The notes under the pieces: generated by a model | Databases searched by the model: none | The model's input: the letters and a program-made list of their open reading frames with translations, nothing else | Told to the model about the DNA's origin: nothing | From: Fidelibacterota bacterium | Lineage (GTDB): Bacteria > Fidelibacterota > Marinisomatia > Marinisomatales > TCS55 | Direction: 5' to 3' | Assembly (NCBI GenBank): GCA_016845785.1 | Contig: JAERSH010000059.1 | Coordinates: forward strand, 1 to 32,598 | Length of the DNA stretch: 32,598 nt | Made by a program: the position numbers and the translations under genes | Shown here: positions 1 to 8,967 of the stretch, piece after piece | Layout of the letters: each line of letters begins with the position of its first letter | Numbering within the stretch: position 1 is the first letter of the stretch

Positions 1-141
1 GAAATGGTTATGCCCGGTGACAATGTGGAACTGGAAGTGGAATTGATTACCCCTATTGCTATGGATAAAGAACTTCGGTTTGCAATCCGTGAGGGTGGTC
101 ACACTGTCGGTGCCGGTGTGGTAACTGAGATTGTAGAATAG
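1..141 (+). CDS. tuf: Elongation factor Tu, C-terminal end (5' truncated by window)
   Basis: The window opens in frame inside this gene, and 46 codons run to TAG at 139-141. The visible peptide has the standard EF-Tu domain III ending: [18 protein letters not shown], then [17 protein letters not shown] and the terminal TEIVE. EF-Tu is the GTPase that delivers aminoacyl-tRNA to the ribosome in the cytoplasm. It lies 13 nt upstream of rpsJ, which is the usual end of a str operon (rpsL-rpsG-fusA-tuf) running straight into the S10 operon. Only the last part is visible, so nothing can be said about its start or promoter. Confidence 0.97.
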   Translation, partial: EMVMPGDNVELEVELITPIAMDKELRFAIREGGHTVGAGVVTEIVE

Positions 142-154
142 TTAAGGGACGACT

Positions 155-463
155 GTGGCTAAACAAACCATTCGAATCAGTTTAAAGGCTTATGATCATT
201 CTTTGATTGATAAGTCCACTGAAAAGATCGTTAAGACTGCAAAATCAACTGGTGCGATTATTTCCGGACCAATTCCATTGCCGACTAAACGGACGATCTA
301 TACGGTGCTTCGTTCTCCATTTGTGGATAAAAAATCCAGAGAACAGTTCCAGACAAAAATCCATAAACGGCTAATTGATATTCTTAATTCAACACCGAAG
401 ACAGTTGAAGCATTGATGAAGTTAGATCTGCCTGCAGGTGTTGACATCGAGATTAAGGTATAA
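155..463 (+). CDS. rpsJ: 30S ribosomal protein S10
   Basis: The product is 102 aa, the family's usual length, and starts at GTG (155) after a purine-rich AAGGGA about six bases upstream. S10 binds the 30S head and, in transcription, forms the NusB-NusE antitermination partner. Recognisable blocks are [14 protein letters not shown] near the N-terminus, the loop segment [10 protein letters not shown], and the VDIEIKV ending. It is the first gene of the S10 cluster, 13 nt after tuf and 2 nt before rplC, so it is probably co-transcribed with tuf. No promoter is apparent in the short gap. Confidence 0.98.
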   Translation: MAKQTIRISLKAYDHSLIDKSTEKIVKTAKSTGAIISGPIPLPTKRTIYTVLRSPFVDKKSREQFQTKIHKRLIDILNSTPKTVEALMKLDLPAGVDIEIKV

Positions 464-465
464 CG

Positions 466-1083
466 ATGCGCGGTTTAATCGGTAAAAAAATTGGTATGAC
501 CCAAGTATTCAATGATGGTGGACAGGCTGTGCCTGTAACTGTGGTTGAAGCGGGTCCTTGTGTGGTGACTCAGGTCAAAAAACAAGCCACAGATGGTTAT
601 GACGCAGTCCAGGTAGGGTATGGCGAACGTAAAACCAAGCATTCCAACAAAGCCTTGGATGGCCATTTTGGTAAAGCAGGTACAGACGCAAAAAGATTTT
701 TAGCGGAATTTGTTCCTGTGCCGGATTATGATTACCAAACCGGTCAGCAGTTCGGCGTTTCTTTGTTTAAAGAAGGCGAATATGTTGATGTAGCTGGTAC
801 AACCAAAGGTAAAGGATTCTCCGGTGTGATGAAGCGTCATGGTTTTGGTGGCGGTCCAAAAACGCACGGTCAAAGAGAACATCCTCGTTCTGCTGGTTCA
901 ATCGGTCAAGCATCTGATCCTTCTCGTGTATTCAAAGGGATGAAAATGGCCGGTCAGTACGGAAATAAAAGAATGACCGTTCGGAATTTGGAAGTTGTTT
1001 CCATTGATAAAGAAAAAAATCAAATTTTGTTGAAGGGCGCAATCCCCGGGGCAAAAAACGGAATTATTTACATTACGAAGTAA
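466..1083 (+). CDS. rplC: 50S ribosomal protein L3
   Basis: The product is 205 aa and begins [15 protein letters not shown], a classic L3 N-terminus. The central extension includes [19 protein letters not shown] and [20 protein letters not shown], which reaches towards the peptidyl-transferase centre, and the glutamine of the conserved MAGQYG segment is present. L3 is a primary 23S rRNA binder that nucleates 50S assembly. It sits 2 nt after rpsJ and 1 nt before rplD, the standard order. Length and composition are ordinary. Confidence 0.98.
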   Translation: MRGLIGKKIGMTQVFNDGGQAVPVTVVEAGPCVVTQVKKQATDGYDAVQVGYGERKTKHSNKALDGHFGKAGTDAKRFLAEFVPVPDYDYQTGQQFGVSLFKEGEYVDVAGTTKGKGFSGVMKRHGFGGGPKTHGQREHPRSAGSIGQASDPSRVFKGMKMAGQYGNKRMTVRNLEVVSIDKEKNQILLKGAIPGAKNGIIYITK

Positions 1084-1084
1084 T

Positions 1085-1717
1085 ATGAAATTAAATGTTT
1101 TAAAACAGGACGGCAGTAAAGGGACAGCATTAACGGTGGATGATTCCGTATTTGGTATCAAGCCGAACGAAAGTGTTGTGCACCAAGCCGTTGTTGCTGA
1201 GTTAGCCAATGGTCGACAAGGTACCCATGCATCTAAAAATCGTTCAGCGGTTCGCGGTGGTGGTAGAAAACCTTGGAAACAAAAAGGTCGCGGTGTTGCT
1301 CGTGCCGGTTCAACCCGTTCACCCATTTGGAAAGGCGGCGGTGTTGTTTTCGGTCCGGAACCTCATGACTATGATACCAAAATGCCAAAGAAAATGCGCC
1401 GATTAGCCAGACGTTCTGTTTTGTCAAACCGTGCTGGTAATGGTGATTTGATGGTGGTGGATGAACTTTCAGTATCCTCACCGAAAACAAAAGAATTTGT
1501 TCAAGTGCTGAATGCACTGAACCTTGAAGGGAAAAAAGTAACCGTCCTTGTGGCTTCTTATAATGATAATGTTTTCTTGGCCGCTCGGAATATCCCAAAT
1601 GTATATGTTGTTGAAGCCACGTCAGCCAGCACTTATGATCTATTGGATTGTGAAGTGTTGTTGGCAGAAAAATCAGGATTGGCTTTATTAAATGAACAAT
1701 TAATGGTGAAGTCATAA
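1085..1717 (+). CDS. rplD: 50S ribosomal protein L4
   Basis: The product is 210 aa, normal for bacterial L4. The long loop that lines the exit tunnel is visible as GTHASKNRSAVRGGGRKPW followed by KQKGRGVARAGSTRSP. The C-terminal globular part ends with the typical leucine-rich ALLNEQLMVKS. In many bacteria L4 also represses its own operon, but I see no sequence evidence for that here. Its stop codon shares one base with the rplW start (TAATG at 1715-1719), which suggests translational coupling. Confidence 0.98.
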   Translation: MKLNVLKQDGSKGTALTVDDSVFGIKPNESVVHQAVVAELANGRQGTHASKNRSAVRGGGRKPWKQKGRGVARAGSTRSPIWKGGGVVFGPEPHDYDTKMPKKMRRLARRSVLSNRAGNGDLMVVDELSVSSPKTKEFVQVLNALNLEGKKVTVLVASYNDNVFLAARNIPNVYVVEATSASTYDLLDCEVLLAEKSGLALLNEQLMVKS

Positions 1718-2037
1718 TGTCTTACCAAAAAACGATTATTCGTCCTTTATTTACTGAAAAGATGAGCCGGTTAGAAGAGTCGGAGCAAAAATATGCTTTT
1801 CAAGTGATGAAGGGTGTAAATAAAATTGAAATTAAACGGGCCATTGAAGACAAGTTCGATGTGGAAGTGGCAAAGGTTGCGACCATGAACCGTATGGGTA
1901 AAGAAAAGAATATGACCGTGAAAAGTGGCGGTCGAACTATTCGTACCCAAGGCAATCGTGCCAGTTGGAAGAAGGCCATTATTACGTTAAAAGAAGGTCA
2001 TGTGATTGACCTCCTTAGAGGGGATGTGGCTGAATAA
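1717..2037 (+). CDS. rplW: 50S ribosomal protein L23
   Basis: The product is 106 aa, slightly longer than the common 95-100 aa. It starts with the characteristic [11 protein letters not shown] motif. The segment [19 protein letters not shown] and the basic loop around [17 protein letters not shown] match L23. The protein sits at the tunnel exit and forms the docking site for trigger factor and SRP. One-base overlaps join it to rplD (1717) and rplB (2037), so the three are probably translated in a coupled way. Confidence 0.97.
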   Translation: MSYQKTIIRPLFTEKMSRLEESEQKYAFQVMKGVNKIEIKRAIEDKFDVEVAKVATMNRMGKEKNMTVKSGGRTIRTQGNRASWKKAIITLKEGHVIDLLRGDVAE

Positions 2038-2861
2038 TGGGTGTAAGAAGTATAAAGCCAACCACCCCAGGTAATCGTTTTGCCACGCGTCCCGATTTCG
2101 CAGAAATTACGAAGAGCACGCCCGAAAAAAGTTTAACCACTGCATTGAGAAAAACAGGTGGTCGCAATAATAAAGGTCGGATTACCGTTCGCCATCGTGG
2201 TGGCGGTCATCGTCGCAGATATCGGATCATTGATTTTAAGCGGGATAAATTTGATATTCCTGCAAAAGTAGCTGCCATTGAATATGATCCCAACCGATCA
2301 GCCAATATTGCATTATTGCATTATGCGGATGGAGAAAAGCGATATATCCTTTCACCCTTTGGTACAAAAGTTGGTGATGAAATTTTATCTGGAGAAAATG
2401 CACCTTTGAGAGTTGGGAATGCACTACCCATCGGAAAAGTTGCCACCGGTATGTTTGTTCATAATATTGAATTAGAACCGGGAAGAGGCGGACAAATGGT
2501 GAGAAGTGCAGGAGCAGCAGCGCAAATAATGGCTCACGATGGTGGATTTACCACTGTAAAGTTACCCTCTGGTGAAGTACGTCAGGTGCGTGAAAATTGC
2601 TTTGCCACTGTAGGTGAAGTGGGTAATAAATCTCATGAGCAGGTTGTGTCCGGTAAAGCCGGCCGTAGCCGTTGGCTCGGAAAACGTCCAACCGTTCGTG
2701 GTGTAGTGATGAACCCTGTTGATCACCCCCATGGTGGTGGTGAAGGAAAGACTTCAGGTGGGCGTCACCCCGTTACGCCTTGGGGTAAGCCAACCAAGGG
2801 ATATAAAACCCGGAAAAAGAATAAAAAATCAAATGATTATATTGTGAAGAGGAGAAAGTAG
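2037..2861 (+). CDS. rplB: 50S ribosomal protein L2
   Basis: The product is 274 aa, standard for L2. Key segments are [20 protein letters not shown] near residue 45 and [20 protein letters not shown] around residues 222-241, which includes the conserved histidine near the peptidyl-transferase centre. It binds 23S rRNA and is needed for subunit association. It overlaps the rplW stop by one base and is followed after 1 nt by rpsS. No unusual insertions are seen. Confidence 0.98.
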   Translation: MGVRSIKPTTPGNRFATRPDFAEITKSTPEKSLTTALRKTGGRNNKGRITVRHRGGGHRRRYRIIDFKRDKFDIPAKVAAIEYDPNRSANIALLHYADGEKRYILSPFGTKVGDEILSGENAPLRVGNALPIGKVATGMFVHNIELEPGRGGQMVRSAGAAAQIMAHDGGFTTVKLPSGEVRQVRENCFATVGEVGNKSHEQVVSGKAGRSRWLGKRPTVRGVVMNPVDHPHGGGEGKTSGGRHPVTPWGKPTKGYKTRKKNKKSNDYIVKRRK

Positions 2862-2862
2862 G

Positions 2863-3132
2863 ATGGCCCGTTCACTGAAAAAAGGACCATTTGTAGATGT
2901 CAAGCTTCAAAAGAAGGTTGATAAAATGAATGAAGGCGGTAAAAAGCAGGTGATTAAAACCTGGTCTCGTCGTTCCATGATTACTCCAGACTTTGTGGGG
3001 CATACATTCGCTGTTCACAATGGAAATAAATTTATTCCTGTTTTTGTATATGAGAATATGGTGGGCCACAAGCTTGGTGAATTTGCTCCCACTCGTACAT
3101 TTAGATTGCACTCTGGCGACAGAAAGAAATAG
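2863..3132 (+). CDS. rpsS: 30S ribosomal protein S19
   Basis: The product is 89 aa. It has the signature start [19 protein letters not shown], then [19 protein letters not shown] and the [13 protein letters not shown] block. S19 forms the S13-S19 pair in the 30S head near the A site. It lies 1 nt after rplB and 5 nt before rplV. A near-consensus GAGGAGA Shine-Dalgarno sequence within the end of rplB precedes the ATG. Nothing is atypical. Confidence 0.98.
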   Translation: MARSLKKGPFVDVKLQKKVDKMNEGGKKQVIKTWSRRSMITPDFVGHTFAVHNGNKFIPVFVYENMVGHKLGEFAPTRTFRLHSGDRKK

Positions 3133-3137
3133 ATATT

Positions 3138-3485
3138 ATGGAAGCAAAAGCAATAACACGTCATATCCGTCAATCCCCTAGAAAAATCAGAGTGGTGTTG
3201 GATGAAGTGCGTGGTCGTGGTGTAGAAGAAGCGTTGAATTATCTTCATTTTTCGAAAGCCAAAGCTGCCACACAAATTGAAAAAACACTCCGTTCTGCCA
3301 TCGCGAATTTGATGAATAAAGCAGAAGATGCATCTGTAAACACTGAAGACCTTCGGGTAAAAGAATGCTATGCAGATGGTGGTCCGCATATGAAACGATT
3401 TCGTGCTGCTTCTATGGGGCGTATTTCAAGATTAAATAAACCAACGGCCCATTTGACGGTCGTTGTGTCAGACGAGAAAAATTAG
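3138..3485 (+). CDS. rplV: 50S ribosomal protein L22
   Basis: The product is 115 aa and begins MEAKAITRHIRQSPRKIRVV, typical for L22. The C-terminal beta-hairpin that reaches into the exit tunnel is recognisable as YADGGPHMKRFRAASMGR followed by HLTVVV. This hairpin is the known site of macrolide-resistance changes, and no deletion is evident here. It lies between rpsS (5 nt) and rpsC (9 nt). Confidence 0.97.
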   Translation: MEAKAITRHIRQSPRKIRVVLDEVRGRGVEEALNYLHFSKAKAATQIEKTLRSAIANLMNKAEDASVNTEDLRVKECYADGGPHMKRFRAASMGRISRLNKPTAHLTVVVSDEKN

Positions 3486-3494
3486 GAGGCCGGA

Positions 3495-4121
3495 TTGGGT
3501 CAAAAAACACATCCAGTAGGATTTAGACTTCAGGTCAACAAAGATTGGCGTTCGACTTGGTTCGCAGGTGATTCATTCGCACCGGGACTTGAAGAAGATG
3601 TGCGCATCCGTAAATATTTAAAAGCGCGTTTACCCAATGCAGGTATTTCACGCGTTGAAATTAGCCGTACATCAAAAACGGTAACGGTGACCATTCACAC
3701 TGCTCGCCCGGGAATTGTAATCGGAAAAGGTGGCGAAGAAGTCAACCGATTGAAGGATGAGATTAAGCAGCTGACAGAAAGAAATGTTCAGGTGAATATT
3801 TCTGAAGTGAAACGTCCTGAATTGGATGCAGCATTGGTGGGATCTAATATTGCCCATCAATTGCAGAAAAAAGTATCTTACCGTCGCGTGGTGAATAAAG
3901 TAATTCAATCCACCATGCGGATGGGTGCAGATGGAATCCGTATCAATGTTGCCGGACGGTTAGGCGGTGCAGAGATTGCCAGAAGTGAAAAATTTTCACA
4001 AGGGCGTGTTCCGTTGCATACACTGCGTGCAGATATTGATTATGTATTAACAGAAGTGCCGACACAATACGGTATTATTGGTATTAAAGTTTGGATTTGT
4101 AACGGCGAATCATCCAGGTAA
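3495..4121 (+). CDS. rpsC: 30S ribosomal protein S3
   Basis: The product is 208 aa, starting at a rare TTG (3495) with an excellent GGAGG about six bases upstream. The first residues, GQKTHPVGFRLQVNKDW, are the family signature and fix this start. The KH domain is seen around GIVIGKGGEEVNRLKDEI (GKGG loop). The C-terminal domain has GRLGGAEIARSEKFSQGRVP and the DYVLTEVPTQYGIIGIKVW ending. It lacks the longer C-terminal tail of many S3 proteins but matches the short bacterial form. Confidence 0.97.
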   Translation: MGQKTHPVGFRLQVNKDWRSTWFAGDSFAPGLEEDVRIRKYLKARLPNAGISRVEISRTSKTVTVTIHTARPGIVIGKGGEEVNRLKDEIKQLTERNVQVNISEVKRPELDAALVGSNIAHQLQKKVSYRRVVNKVIQSTMRMGADGIRINVAGRLGGAEIARSEKFSQGRVPLHTLRADIDYVLTEVPTQYGIIGIKVWICNGESSR

Positions 4122-4126
4122 TATAA

Positions 4127-4540
4127 ATGTTAGAACCAAAGAAAATTAAATTTCGCAGACACCATCGCGGCAACCGAAAAGGAATGGCCAAAGGTGGTGA
4201 TTATGTGGCATTTGGCACATGGGGATTAAAAGCGGTTGAGCCGGGATGGATCACCAGTCGTCAAATTGAGGCATGTCGTATCTCTATTACACGAGTGGTA
4301 CGTAAAATTGGTAAAATGTGGATTCGCATTTTTCCGGACAAACCCATCACCAAAAAGCCAGCTGAAACACGAATGGGTAAAGGTAAAGGTTCACCGGAAT
4401 ATTGGGTGGCCGTTGTAAAACCCGGCCGTATTCTGTTTGAAGTTGAAGGTGTTGATCGTGCCGGCGCTGAAGAAGCGTTTCATAATGCAGCCCATAAACT
4501 GCCCATTAAAACAAAAATTGTAGGTCGTAGAGAAGTCTAA
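4127..4540 (+). CDS. rplP: 50S ribosomal protein L16
   Basis: The product is 137 aa, the family standard. It begins [19 protein letters not shown] and contains [20 protein letters not shown], then [20 protein letters not shown] near residues 77-95, which contacts the A-site tRNA region. L16 is needed for 50S maturation and tRNA binding. Its stop overlaps the rpmC start by one base (TAATG at 4538-4542). Nothing is odd. Confidence 0.98.
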   Translation: MLEPKKIKFRRHHRGNRKGMAKGGDYVAFGTWGLKAVEPGWITSRQIEACRISITRVVRKIGKMWIRIFPDKPITKKPAETRMGKGKGSPEYWVAVVKPGRILFEVEGVDRAGAEEAFHNAAHKLPIKTKIVGRREV

Positions 4541-4755
4541 TGAAAAGACAAGCACTAAACGATTTGACTTTGGCCGATATCGAGACCAAACTAAGTGATA
4601 ACGAAGAAGCATTGCAGAACTTGCGTTTTCAGAAGGCATTGCAGCAGCTTGAAGATCCCATTCGGATTAATCATTTAAGAAAAGAAATAGCCCAATTGAA
4701 AACGGTAAAAAGAGAATTTGACCTTGGCCTTCGTGGCGGAAAGGATGAGAAATAA
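4540..4755 (+). CDS. rpmC: 50S ribosomal protein L29
   Basis: The product is 71 aa with the two-helix layout of L29. LADIETKLSDNEEALQNLRF leads into QLEDPIRINHLRKEIAQLKT, which covers the canonical NxxRIRxxRKxIAR-like block. L29 sits near the tunnel exit beside L23. It overlaps rplP by one base and is 2 nt from rpsQ, the usual L16-L29-S17 triplet. Confidence 0.96.
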   Translation: MKRQALNDLTLADIETKLSDNEEALQNLRFQKALQQLEDPIRINHLRKEIAQLKTVKREFDLGLRGGKDEK

Positions 4756-4757
4756 TC

Positions 4758-5021
4758 ATGGCTGATAGAAAAAGACAGACCTTGGTTGGGGAAGTCGTGA
4801 GCGACAGGATGGAAAAAACAGTTGTGGTGCAAGTGACTCGAAAAATTCCGCATCCCGTATATCGGAAATTCGTAAAAAGATTTAAAAAACATTTAGCACA
4901 TGTTGAATCAGTGGAGCCTAAAGTAGGTGATATTGTTCAAATCAGTGCCATGCGTCCCATGAGTAAAAGAAAACGGTGGCGTGTGAGTGAAATTATTCGT
5001 GAATCTGTTAAAATTGGTTAA
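4758..5021 (+). CDS. rpsQ: 30S ribosomal protein S17
   Basis: The product is 87 aa with the OB-fold S17 pattern. [18 protein letters not shown] is followed by [19 protein letters not shown], then [20 protein letters not shown]17 is a primary 16S rRNA binder in the 30S body. It lies 2 nt after rpmC and 5 nt before rplN. Length and motifs are ordinary. Confidence 0.97.
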   Translation: MADRKRQTLVGEVVSDRMEKTVVVQVTRKIPHPVYRKFVKRFKKHLAHVESVEPKVGDIVQISAMRPMSKRKRWRVSEIIRESVKIG

Positions 5022-5026
5022 TAGAA

Positions 5027-5395
5027 GTGATTCAACAAGAAACTAGACTTAAAGTAGCCGACAATTCCGGCGCCCGAGAAGTGTTATGCTTCAAAGTGTT
5101 GGGTGGCAGTCGTCGTCGGTATGCATCCGTAGGCGATATCATCGTTGTTACTGTGAAGCAAGCTATCCCTGGCGGTATGGTTAAAAAAGGCCAGGTATCC
5201 CGTGCCGTTGTTGTGCGTACTAGAAAAGAAGTCCGTCGTGCAGATGGCTCCTATATTCGGTTTGATGACAACGCAGCTGTTTTATTAAATACGGCTGGTG
5301 AGCCAAGAGGTACACGTGTATTGGGTCCTGTCGCTCGCGAATTGCGAGATAGCGGTTATATGAAAATTGTATCCATGGCACCGGAGGTTCTCTAA
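5027..5395 (+). CDS. rplN: 50S ribosomal protein L14
   Basis: The product is 122 aa, exactly the usual length, starting at GTG (5027). The N-terminus [20 protein letters not shown] is the L14 signature and sets the start. The segment [20 protein letters not shown] and the [20 protein letters not shown] ending complete the match. L14 forms part of the inter-subunit interface. Its stop codon shares one base with rplX (TAATG at 5393-5397). Confidence 0.98.
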   Translation: MIQQETRLKVADNSGAREVLCFKVLGGSRRRYASVGDIIVVTVKQAIPGGMVKKGQVSRAVVVRTRKEVRRADGSYIRFDDNAAVLLNTAGEPRGTRVLGPVARELRDSGYMKIVSMAPEVL

Positions 5396-5700
5396 TGCAT
5401 ATTAAAGCAGGTATGACCGTTCGCGTCATTCGGGGTAATCATCGCGGTGAAGAAGGCAAGGTATTACATGTCTTCCCGAAAAAAGAACGGGTGATTATTG
5501 AAGGCGTCAATTTAATCAAACGCCATACAAGACCGTCTCAGGAAAATCCTCAAGGTGGTATTGTTGAAAAAGAAGCAGCGCTTCATGTGTCGAACCTAAT
5601 GGTGGTCCATGGTGGAAAACCAACACGGGTTGGTTATAAAAAATTAGATGATGGATCCAAAGTGAGAGTGGCGGTTAAAACAGGTGAGGAAATAGGTTAG
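5395..5700 (+). CDS. rplX: 50S ribosomal protein L24
   Basis: The product is 101 aa and carries the KOW motif near the start ([19 protein letters not shown]). It is followed by INL-type segment [20 protein letters not shown] and the [14 protein letters not shown] block. L24 is an early 50S assembly factor near the tunnel exit. It overlaps rplN by one base and ends 4 nt before rplE. No anomalies. Confidence 0.97.
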   Translation: MHIKAGMTVRVIRGNHRGEEGKVLHVFPKKERVIIEGVNLIKRHTRPSQENPQGGIVEKEAALHVSNLMVVHGGKPTRVGYKKLDDGSKVRVAVKTGEEIG

Positions 5701-5704
5701 AATC

Positions 5705-6304
5705 ATGGCTGGGAAAAAAGATACACAAATGGTTGCAAACCTACGTAATAAATATTCTGAAGAAGTGGTGGCAGGAATGATGGATCGCTTTCATTACAAT
5801 AATGTGATGGAAGTACCAAAAATTTCTCATATTTCAATCAATATGGGAATTGGTGATGCGAAAGATAATCCCAAGAAATTGGAAAGTGCTTTGCAAGAAC
5901 TCACCCTGATTGCTGGACAAAAACCAGTCACAACACGTTCACGAAAAGATATTTCAAATTTTAAAATCCGTAAAGGATTCCCGGTCGGCTGTAAAGTGAC
6001 CCTTCGTGGGAATCGTATGTATGACTTTATGGAAAGATTGATCAGTATTGCATTACCACGAACTCGTGATTTTCGCGGATTATCCTTCAAATCTTTTGAT
6101 GGACGTGGCAATTATTCTTTCGGTGTGAAAGAGCAAATCATCTTTACTGAGATCGACTATGATAAAATTGACAGTATCCGCGGAATGGATATTACTTTTT
6201 CAACAACAGCAAAGACCAACGATGAGTCCTATTGGCTGTTGAAATTAATCGGACTCCCCCTTCGGGATAAGCCGGTAAAACAAGAAGTTGTTGAGGCAGC
6301 TTAA
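5705..6304 (+). CDS. rplE: 50S ribosomal protein L5
   Basis: The product is 199 aa, about 20 residues longer than the common 179-180 aa. The extra length comes from short extensions at both ends ([13 protein letters not shown] and [13 protein letters not shown]). Core motifs include [20 protein letters not shown] and [20 protein letters not shown] followed by the [12 protein letters not shown] ending. L5 binds 5S rRNA and contacts the P-site tRNA. Its stop shares one base with rpsN (TAATG at 6302-6306). Confidence 0.97.
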   Translation: MAGKKDTQMVANLRNKYSEEVVAGMMDRFHYNNVMEVPKISHISINMGIGDAKDNPKKLESALQELTLIAGQKPVTTRSRKDISNFKIRKGFPVGCKVTLRGNRMYDFMERLISIALPRTRDFRGLSFKSFDGRGNYSFGVKEQIIFTEIDYDKIDSIRGMDITFSTTAKTNDESYWLLKLIGLPLRDKPVKQEVVEAA

Positions 6305-6489
6305 TGGCTAGAAAATCACTGATTGTAAAGGCAAAAAGAAAGCCAAAATTTAGTTCCAGAGCGTACAACCGTTGTTTTAATTGTGGTCGTCCTGATGGAT
6401 ACTTGAGAAAATTTGGTCTTTGCCGTATTTGTTTTAGAGAAATGGCACTTAAAGGTGAAATCCCTGGTGTGACCAAGGCAAGTTGGTAG
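6304..6489 (+). CDS. rpsN: 30S ribosomal protein S14, zinc-binding short type
   Basis: The product is 61 aa, the compact zinc-ribbon (C+) form rather than the ~100-aa form. Two CxxC pairs are visible: Cys24/Cys27 in [10 protein letters not shown] and Cys40/Cys43 in [11 protein letters not shown]. The ending [11 protein letters not shown] is diagnostic. S14 joins the 30S head late in assembly. L36 here also keeps its zinc ligands, whereas S4 does not, so zinc dependence is mixed in this ribosome. Confidence 0.98.
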   Translation: MARKSLIVKAKRKPKFSSRAYNRCFNCGRPDGYLRKFGLCRICFREMALKGEIPGVTKASW

Positions 6490-6501
6490 GAGTATAATCG
6501 A

Positions 6502-6900
6502 ATGGCTATGACCGATCCAATTGCAGATATGCTAACCCGAATTCGGAATGGAATGGCGGTGGATAAACGATTTGTTGATATCCCCTCATCCAATCTGAAA
6601 AAGCGTATCGCATTTGTACTGAAAGAAGAAAAATATATCGAAGATTTTATGTTTGTCCAAAATGGCGTTAAAGCATCGATTCGAGTTTTCTTAAAATATG
6701 ACCATAAAGGCAGCGCTGTAATATCCGGCATCGAACGGGTCAGTAAGCCCGGTCGCCGTGTATATGTGGGCGGACATGAAATCCCTCGTGTATTGGATGG
6801 ATTGGGCATTTCAATTTTGTCTACATCCAAAGGTGTTGTATCCAATAAAGCGGCCAAACGCATGGGCGTTGGCGGTGAAGTTCTCTGCAATATTTGGTAG
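6502..6900 (+). CDS. rpsH: 30S ribosomal protein S8
   Basis: The product is 132 aa. The first ATG (6502) is chosen over the one two codons later because AGGAG at 6488-6492 gives it the better spacing, and MAMTDPIADMLTRIRNG resembles many S8 N-termini. The C-terminus holds the signature ISILSTSKGVVSNKAAKRMG and ends GGEVLCNIW. S8 is a primary binder of the 16S central domain and in E. coli represses the spc operon; regulation here is unknown. Confidence 0.97.
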   Translation: MAMTDPIADMLTRIRNGMAVDKRFVDIPSSNLKKRIAFVLKEEKYIEDFMFVQNGVKASIRVFLKYDHKGSAVISGIERVSKPGRRVYVGGHEIPRVLDGLGISILSTSKGVVSNKAAKRMGVGGEVLCNIW

Positions 6901-6906
6901 GCAAAG

Positions 6907-7449
6907 ATGTCCAGAATCGGTAAAAAAATTATTGAAGTCCCAGAAAGCGTTACCTTAAATGTTAGCGCTGGTGTCGTGGATATTAAAGGTCCTAAAGGCA
7001 CGATGGCTGTTCCTGTACATAGCGATATGCAGGTAAAACAGGACAATGGAAGTGTTGTGGTTGAAAGACCCTCGGATTCCAGAACACACAGATCTTTACA
7101 TGGTACGACACGTCAGTTAATTGCCAATGGTGTGCAGGGTGTTTCTGAAGGCTTCACAAAAGAATTAGAAATTAGAGGTGTGGGTTACCAAGCAAATATG
7201 CAGGGAAAATATCTCGTTCTTCAGCTGGGATTCTCACACGATATTTATTTTGAACCACCAGAAGGAATTGAAATCAAAGCCAATCGGACTGAAATAACTG
7301 TGAATGGTATAAACAAGCAGTTGGTGGGTGAAGTGGCGGCGAAAATTCGTTCATTTAGAAAACCAGAGCCCTATAAAGGTAAAGGTGTTCGATACAAAGA
7401 TGAATATGTGCGTTCAAAACAAGGTAAAACCGTTGGCGGTGGTGCTTAA
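6907..7449 (+). CDS. rplF: 50S ribosomal protein L6
   Basis: The product is 180 aa, typical for L6, with its two repeated alpha/beta domains. [16 protein letters not shown] opens the protein, and the C-terminal signature [19 protein letters not shown] is present near residues 156-174. L6 sits by the GTPase-associated centre. Its stop overlaps the rplR start by one base (TAATG at 7447-7451). Confidence 0.98.
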   Translation: MSRIGKKIIEVPESVTLNVSAGVVDIKGPKGTMAVPVHSDMQVKQDNGSVVVERPSDSRTHRSLHGTTRQLIANGVQGVSEGFTKELEIRGVGYQANMQGKYLVLQLGFSHDIYFEPPEGIEIKANRTEITVNGINKQLVGEVAAKIRSFRKPEPYKGKGVRYKDEYVRSKQGKTVGGGA

Positions 7450-7820
7450 TGAAAAAATTATCAACAACAGAAATTCGCAATCAGCGCAGGCGTAATCGGA
7501 GTAAACGGGAAAATATGGCCCATCCGGAGCGTCCGCGGTTGGTTGTGTATCGTTCCAATAAACATATCCGTGCCCAAGTGATTAATGATCATGACGGCGC
7601 AACGCTTGCATCTGCTTCATCTATGGATAAAGACATGGATAGTGCAGTTAAAAAAGCAGAATCAAAAACAGACATCAGCACCTTGGTAGGTACTGCTGTT
7701 GCTGAACGGGCCTTAAAAAATAAGGTCAATAAAGTGGTTTTTGATCGGAATGGTTACCCATATCATGGTCGTGTGAAAGCGGTGGCAGATGCTGCACGTG
7801 AAGCCGGCCTGGAATTCTAA
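7449..7820 (+). CDS. rplR: 50S ribosomal protein L18
   Basis: The product is 123 aa with the L18 pattern. The basic N-terminal arm [14 protein letters not shown] is followed by [20 protein letters not shown] and the C-terminal [20 protein letters not shown] with the AREAGLEF ending. It binds 5S rRNA with L5. It overlaps rplF by one base, and rpsE starts 15 nt downstream. Confidence 0.98.
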   Translation: MKKLSTTEIRNQRRRNRSKRENMAHPERPRLVVYRSNKHIRAQVINDHDGATLASASSMDKDMDSAVKKAESKTDISTLVGTAVAERALKNKVNKVVFDRNGYPYHGRVKAVADAAREAGLEF

Positions 7821-7835
7821 AGATTAGAAAGTATT

Positions 7836-8333
7836 ATGATTAATCCTGCAGAACTGGATCTGAAAGAAGAAACTGTTATTCGCGTTACCCGCGTTGCAAA
7901 AGTAACCTCCCGAGGAAAAAATTTCCGATTTGGAGCATTGGTAGTTGTGGGTGACGGTAATGGACATGTTGGCATTGGCCAAGGTAAAGCTGGTGAAGTA
8001 ATGTCCGCGATTAACAAAGCAAAAGAAGACGCGAAACAAAATATTGTTCGAGTACCATTGGTCAATGGAACGATTCCTCATAAAATTGTTTCTCGGTACA
8101 GCTCAAGTCAAGTGATGCTGAAACCGGCCGCACCTGGTACTGGTATTATCGCCGGTTCAGCTGTACGAGCCGTGATGGAGCAAGTTGGTGTTCACAATAT
8201 TTTGACCAAACGGTTTGGCTCTAACAATCAGATGAATGTAACAAAAGCGACGATGAAAGCACTGACTGAGTTGCAGGATGCTGTCAGTATTGCAAGCAAA
8301 CGTGGCATGACCATTAAAGAAGTATTTAGTTAG
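7836..8333 (+). CDS. rpsE: 30S ribosomal protein S5
   Basis: The product is 165 aa. The double-stranded-RNA-binding-like N-terminal domain is seen as VTRVAKVTSRGKNFRFGALV and VGDGNGHVGIGQGKAGEV. The C-terminal domain has AAPGTGIIAGSAVRAVMEQVG and the KRFGSNNQMNVTKATMKAL segment. S5 acts in decoding accuracy and the helicase function at mRNA entry. The ATG at 7836 is the only sensible start; the upstream AGAAAG is a weak ribosome site. Confidence 0.97.
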   Translation: MINPAELDLKEETVIRVTRVAKVTSRGKNFRFGALVVVGDGNGHVGIGQGKAGEVMSAINKAKEDAKQNIVRVPLVNGTIPHKIVSRYSSSQVMLKPAAPGTGIIAGSAVRAVMEQVGVHNILTKRFGSNNQMNVTKATMKALTELQDAVSIASKRGMTIKEVFS

Positions 8334-8338
8334 TCGAT

Positions 8339-8527
8339 ATGGCCAAAGCAAAAACATTGAAAATTACCCAGATCAAAAGTCCGATCGGTTATAAACAAAA
8401 AGCCAAATCAACGTTAAAAGCGTTAGGCTTACGTAAAATGCATCAATCTGTAGAGCAGGTAGATTCTCCTGTACTCCGTGGCATGATTAACCGTGTAAAC
8501 TATTTGGTAAAGGTTGAGGAAGTCTAA
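8339..8527 (+). CDS. rpmD: 50S ribosomal protein L30
   Basis: The product is 62 aa with the standard L30 features: [19 protein letters not shown] near the start and the [20 protein letters not shown] block, then [16 protein letters not shown]30 is absent from some bacterial lineages but retained here. It lies 5 nt after rpsE and shares one base with rplO (TAATG at 8525-8529). Confidence 0.97.
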   Translation: MAKAKTLKITQIKSPIGYKQKAKSTLKALGLRKMHQSVEQVDSPVLRGMINRVNYLVKVEEV

Positions 8528-8967
8528 TGAAATTAGGTGAATTAAAACCATCTGAAGGCGCAACCCATAGCAAAAAGCGCGTGGGGCGTGGTCATGGTTC
8601 AGGGTTAGGCAGAAATGCCGGCCGTGGAGACAAAGGTTATCATTCCCGCTCCGGATCAAAACACCGTCCGTGGTTTGAAGGTGGTCAAATGCCTCTACAT
8701 CGTCGTGTGCCCAAAAGAGGATTCTCAAACTACCTGTTTAAAAAAGAATTTCAATTGGTCAATGTATCCGATCTTGAAAAATTAGATGTGGATGCAGTTG
8801 ATGCAAATGTATTAAAAGAAAATGGATTGGTTAAATACGCCATGCGCCCTATTAAAGTATTGGGTGATGGTGAATTAACCAAAAAGGTTAATGTGACGGC
8901 CAATGCATTTAGTGCGTCTGCCAAAGAAAAAATTGAAAAAGCTGGCGGCTCAACTACGGAACAATAG
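8527..8967 (+). CDS. rplO: 50S ribosomal protein L15
   Basis: The product is 146 aa. The N-terminal extended arm matches L15: [20 protein letters not shown], then [20 protein letters not shown] and the [17 protein letters not shown] block. The C-terminal domain ends in the usual Ala/Lys-rich helix ([17 protein letters not shown]). L15 is a late assembly protein of the 50S. The TAG stop shares one base with the GTG start of secY (8965-8969). Confidence 0.97.
   Translation: MKLGELKPSEGATHSKKRVGRGHGSGLGRNAGRGDKGYHSRSGSKHRPWFEGGQMPLHRRVPKRGFSNYLFKKEFQLVNVSDLEKLDVDAVDANVLKENGLVKYAMRPIKVLGDGELTKKVNVTANAFSASAKEKIEKAGGSTTEQ

Noticed and set aside
6192-7046. 284-codon open frame on the minus strand
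   Set aside because: It lies fully opposite rplE, rpsN, rpsH and rplF, has no family features and is a shadow of their codon pattern.
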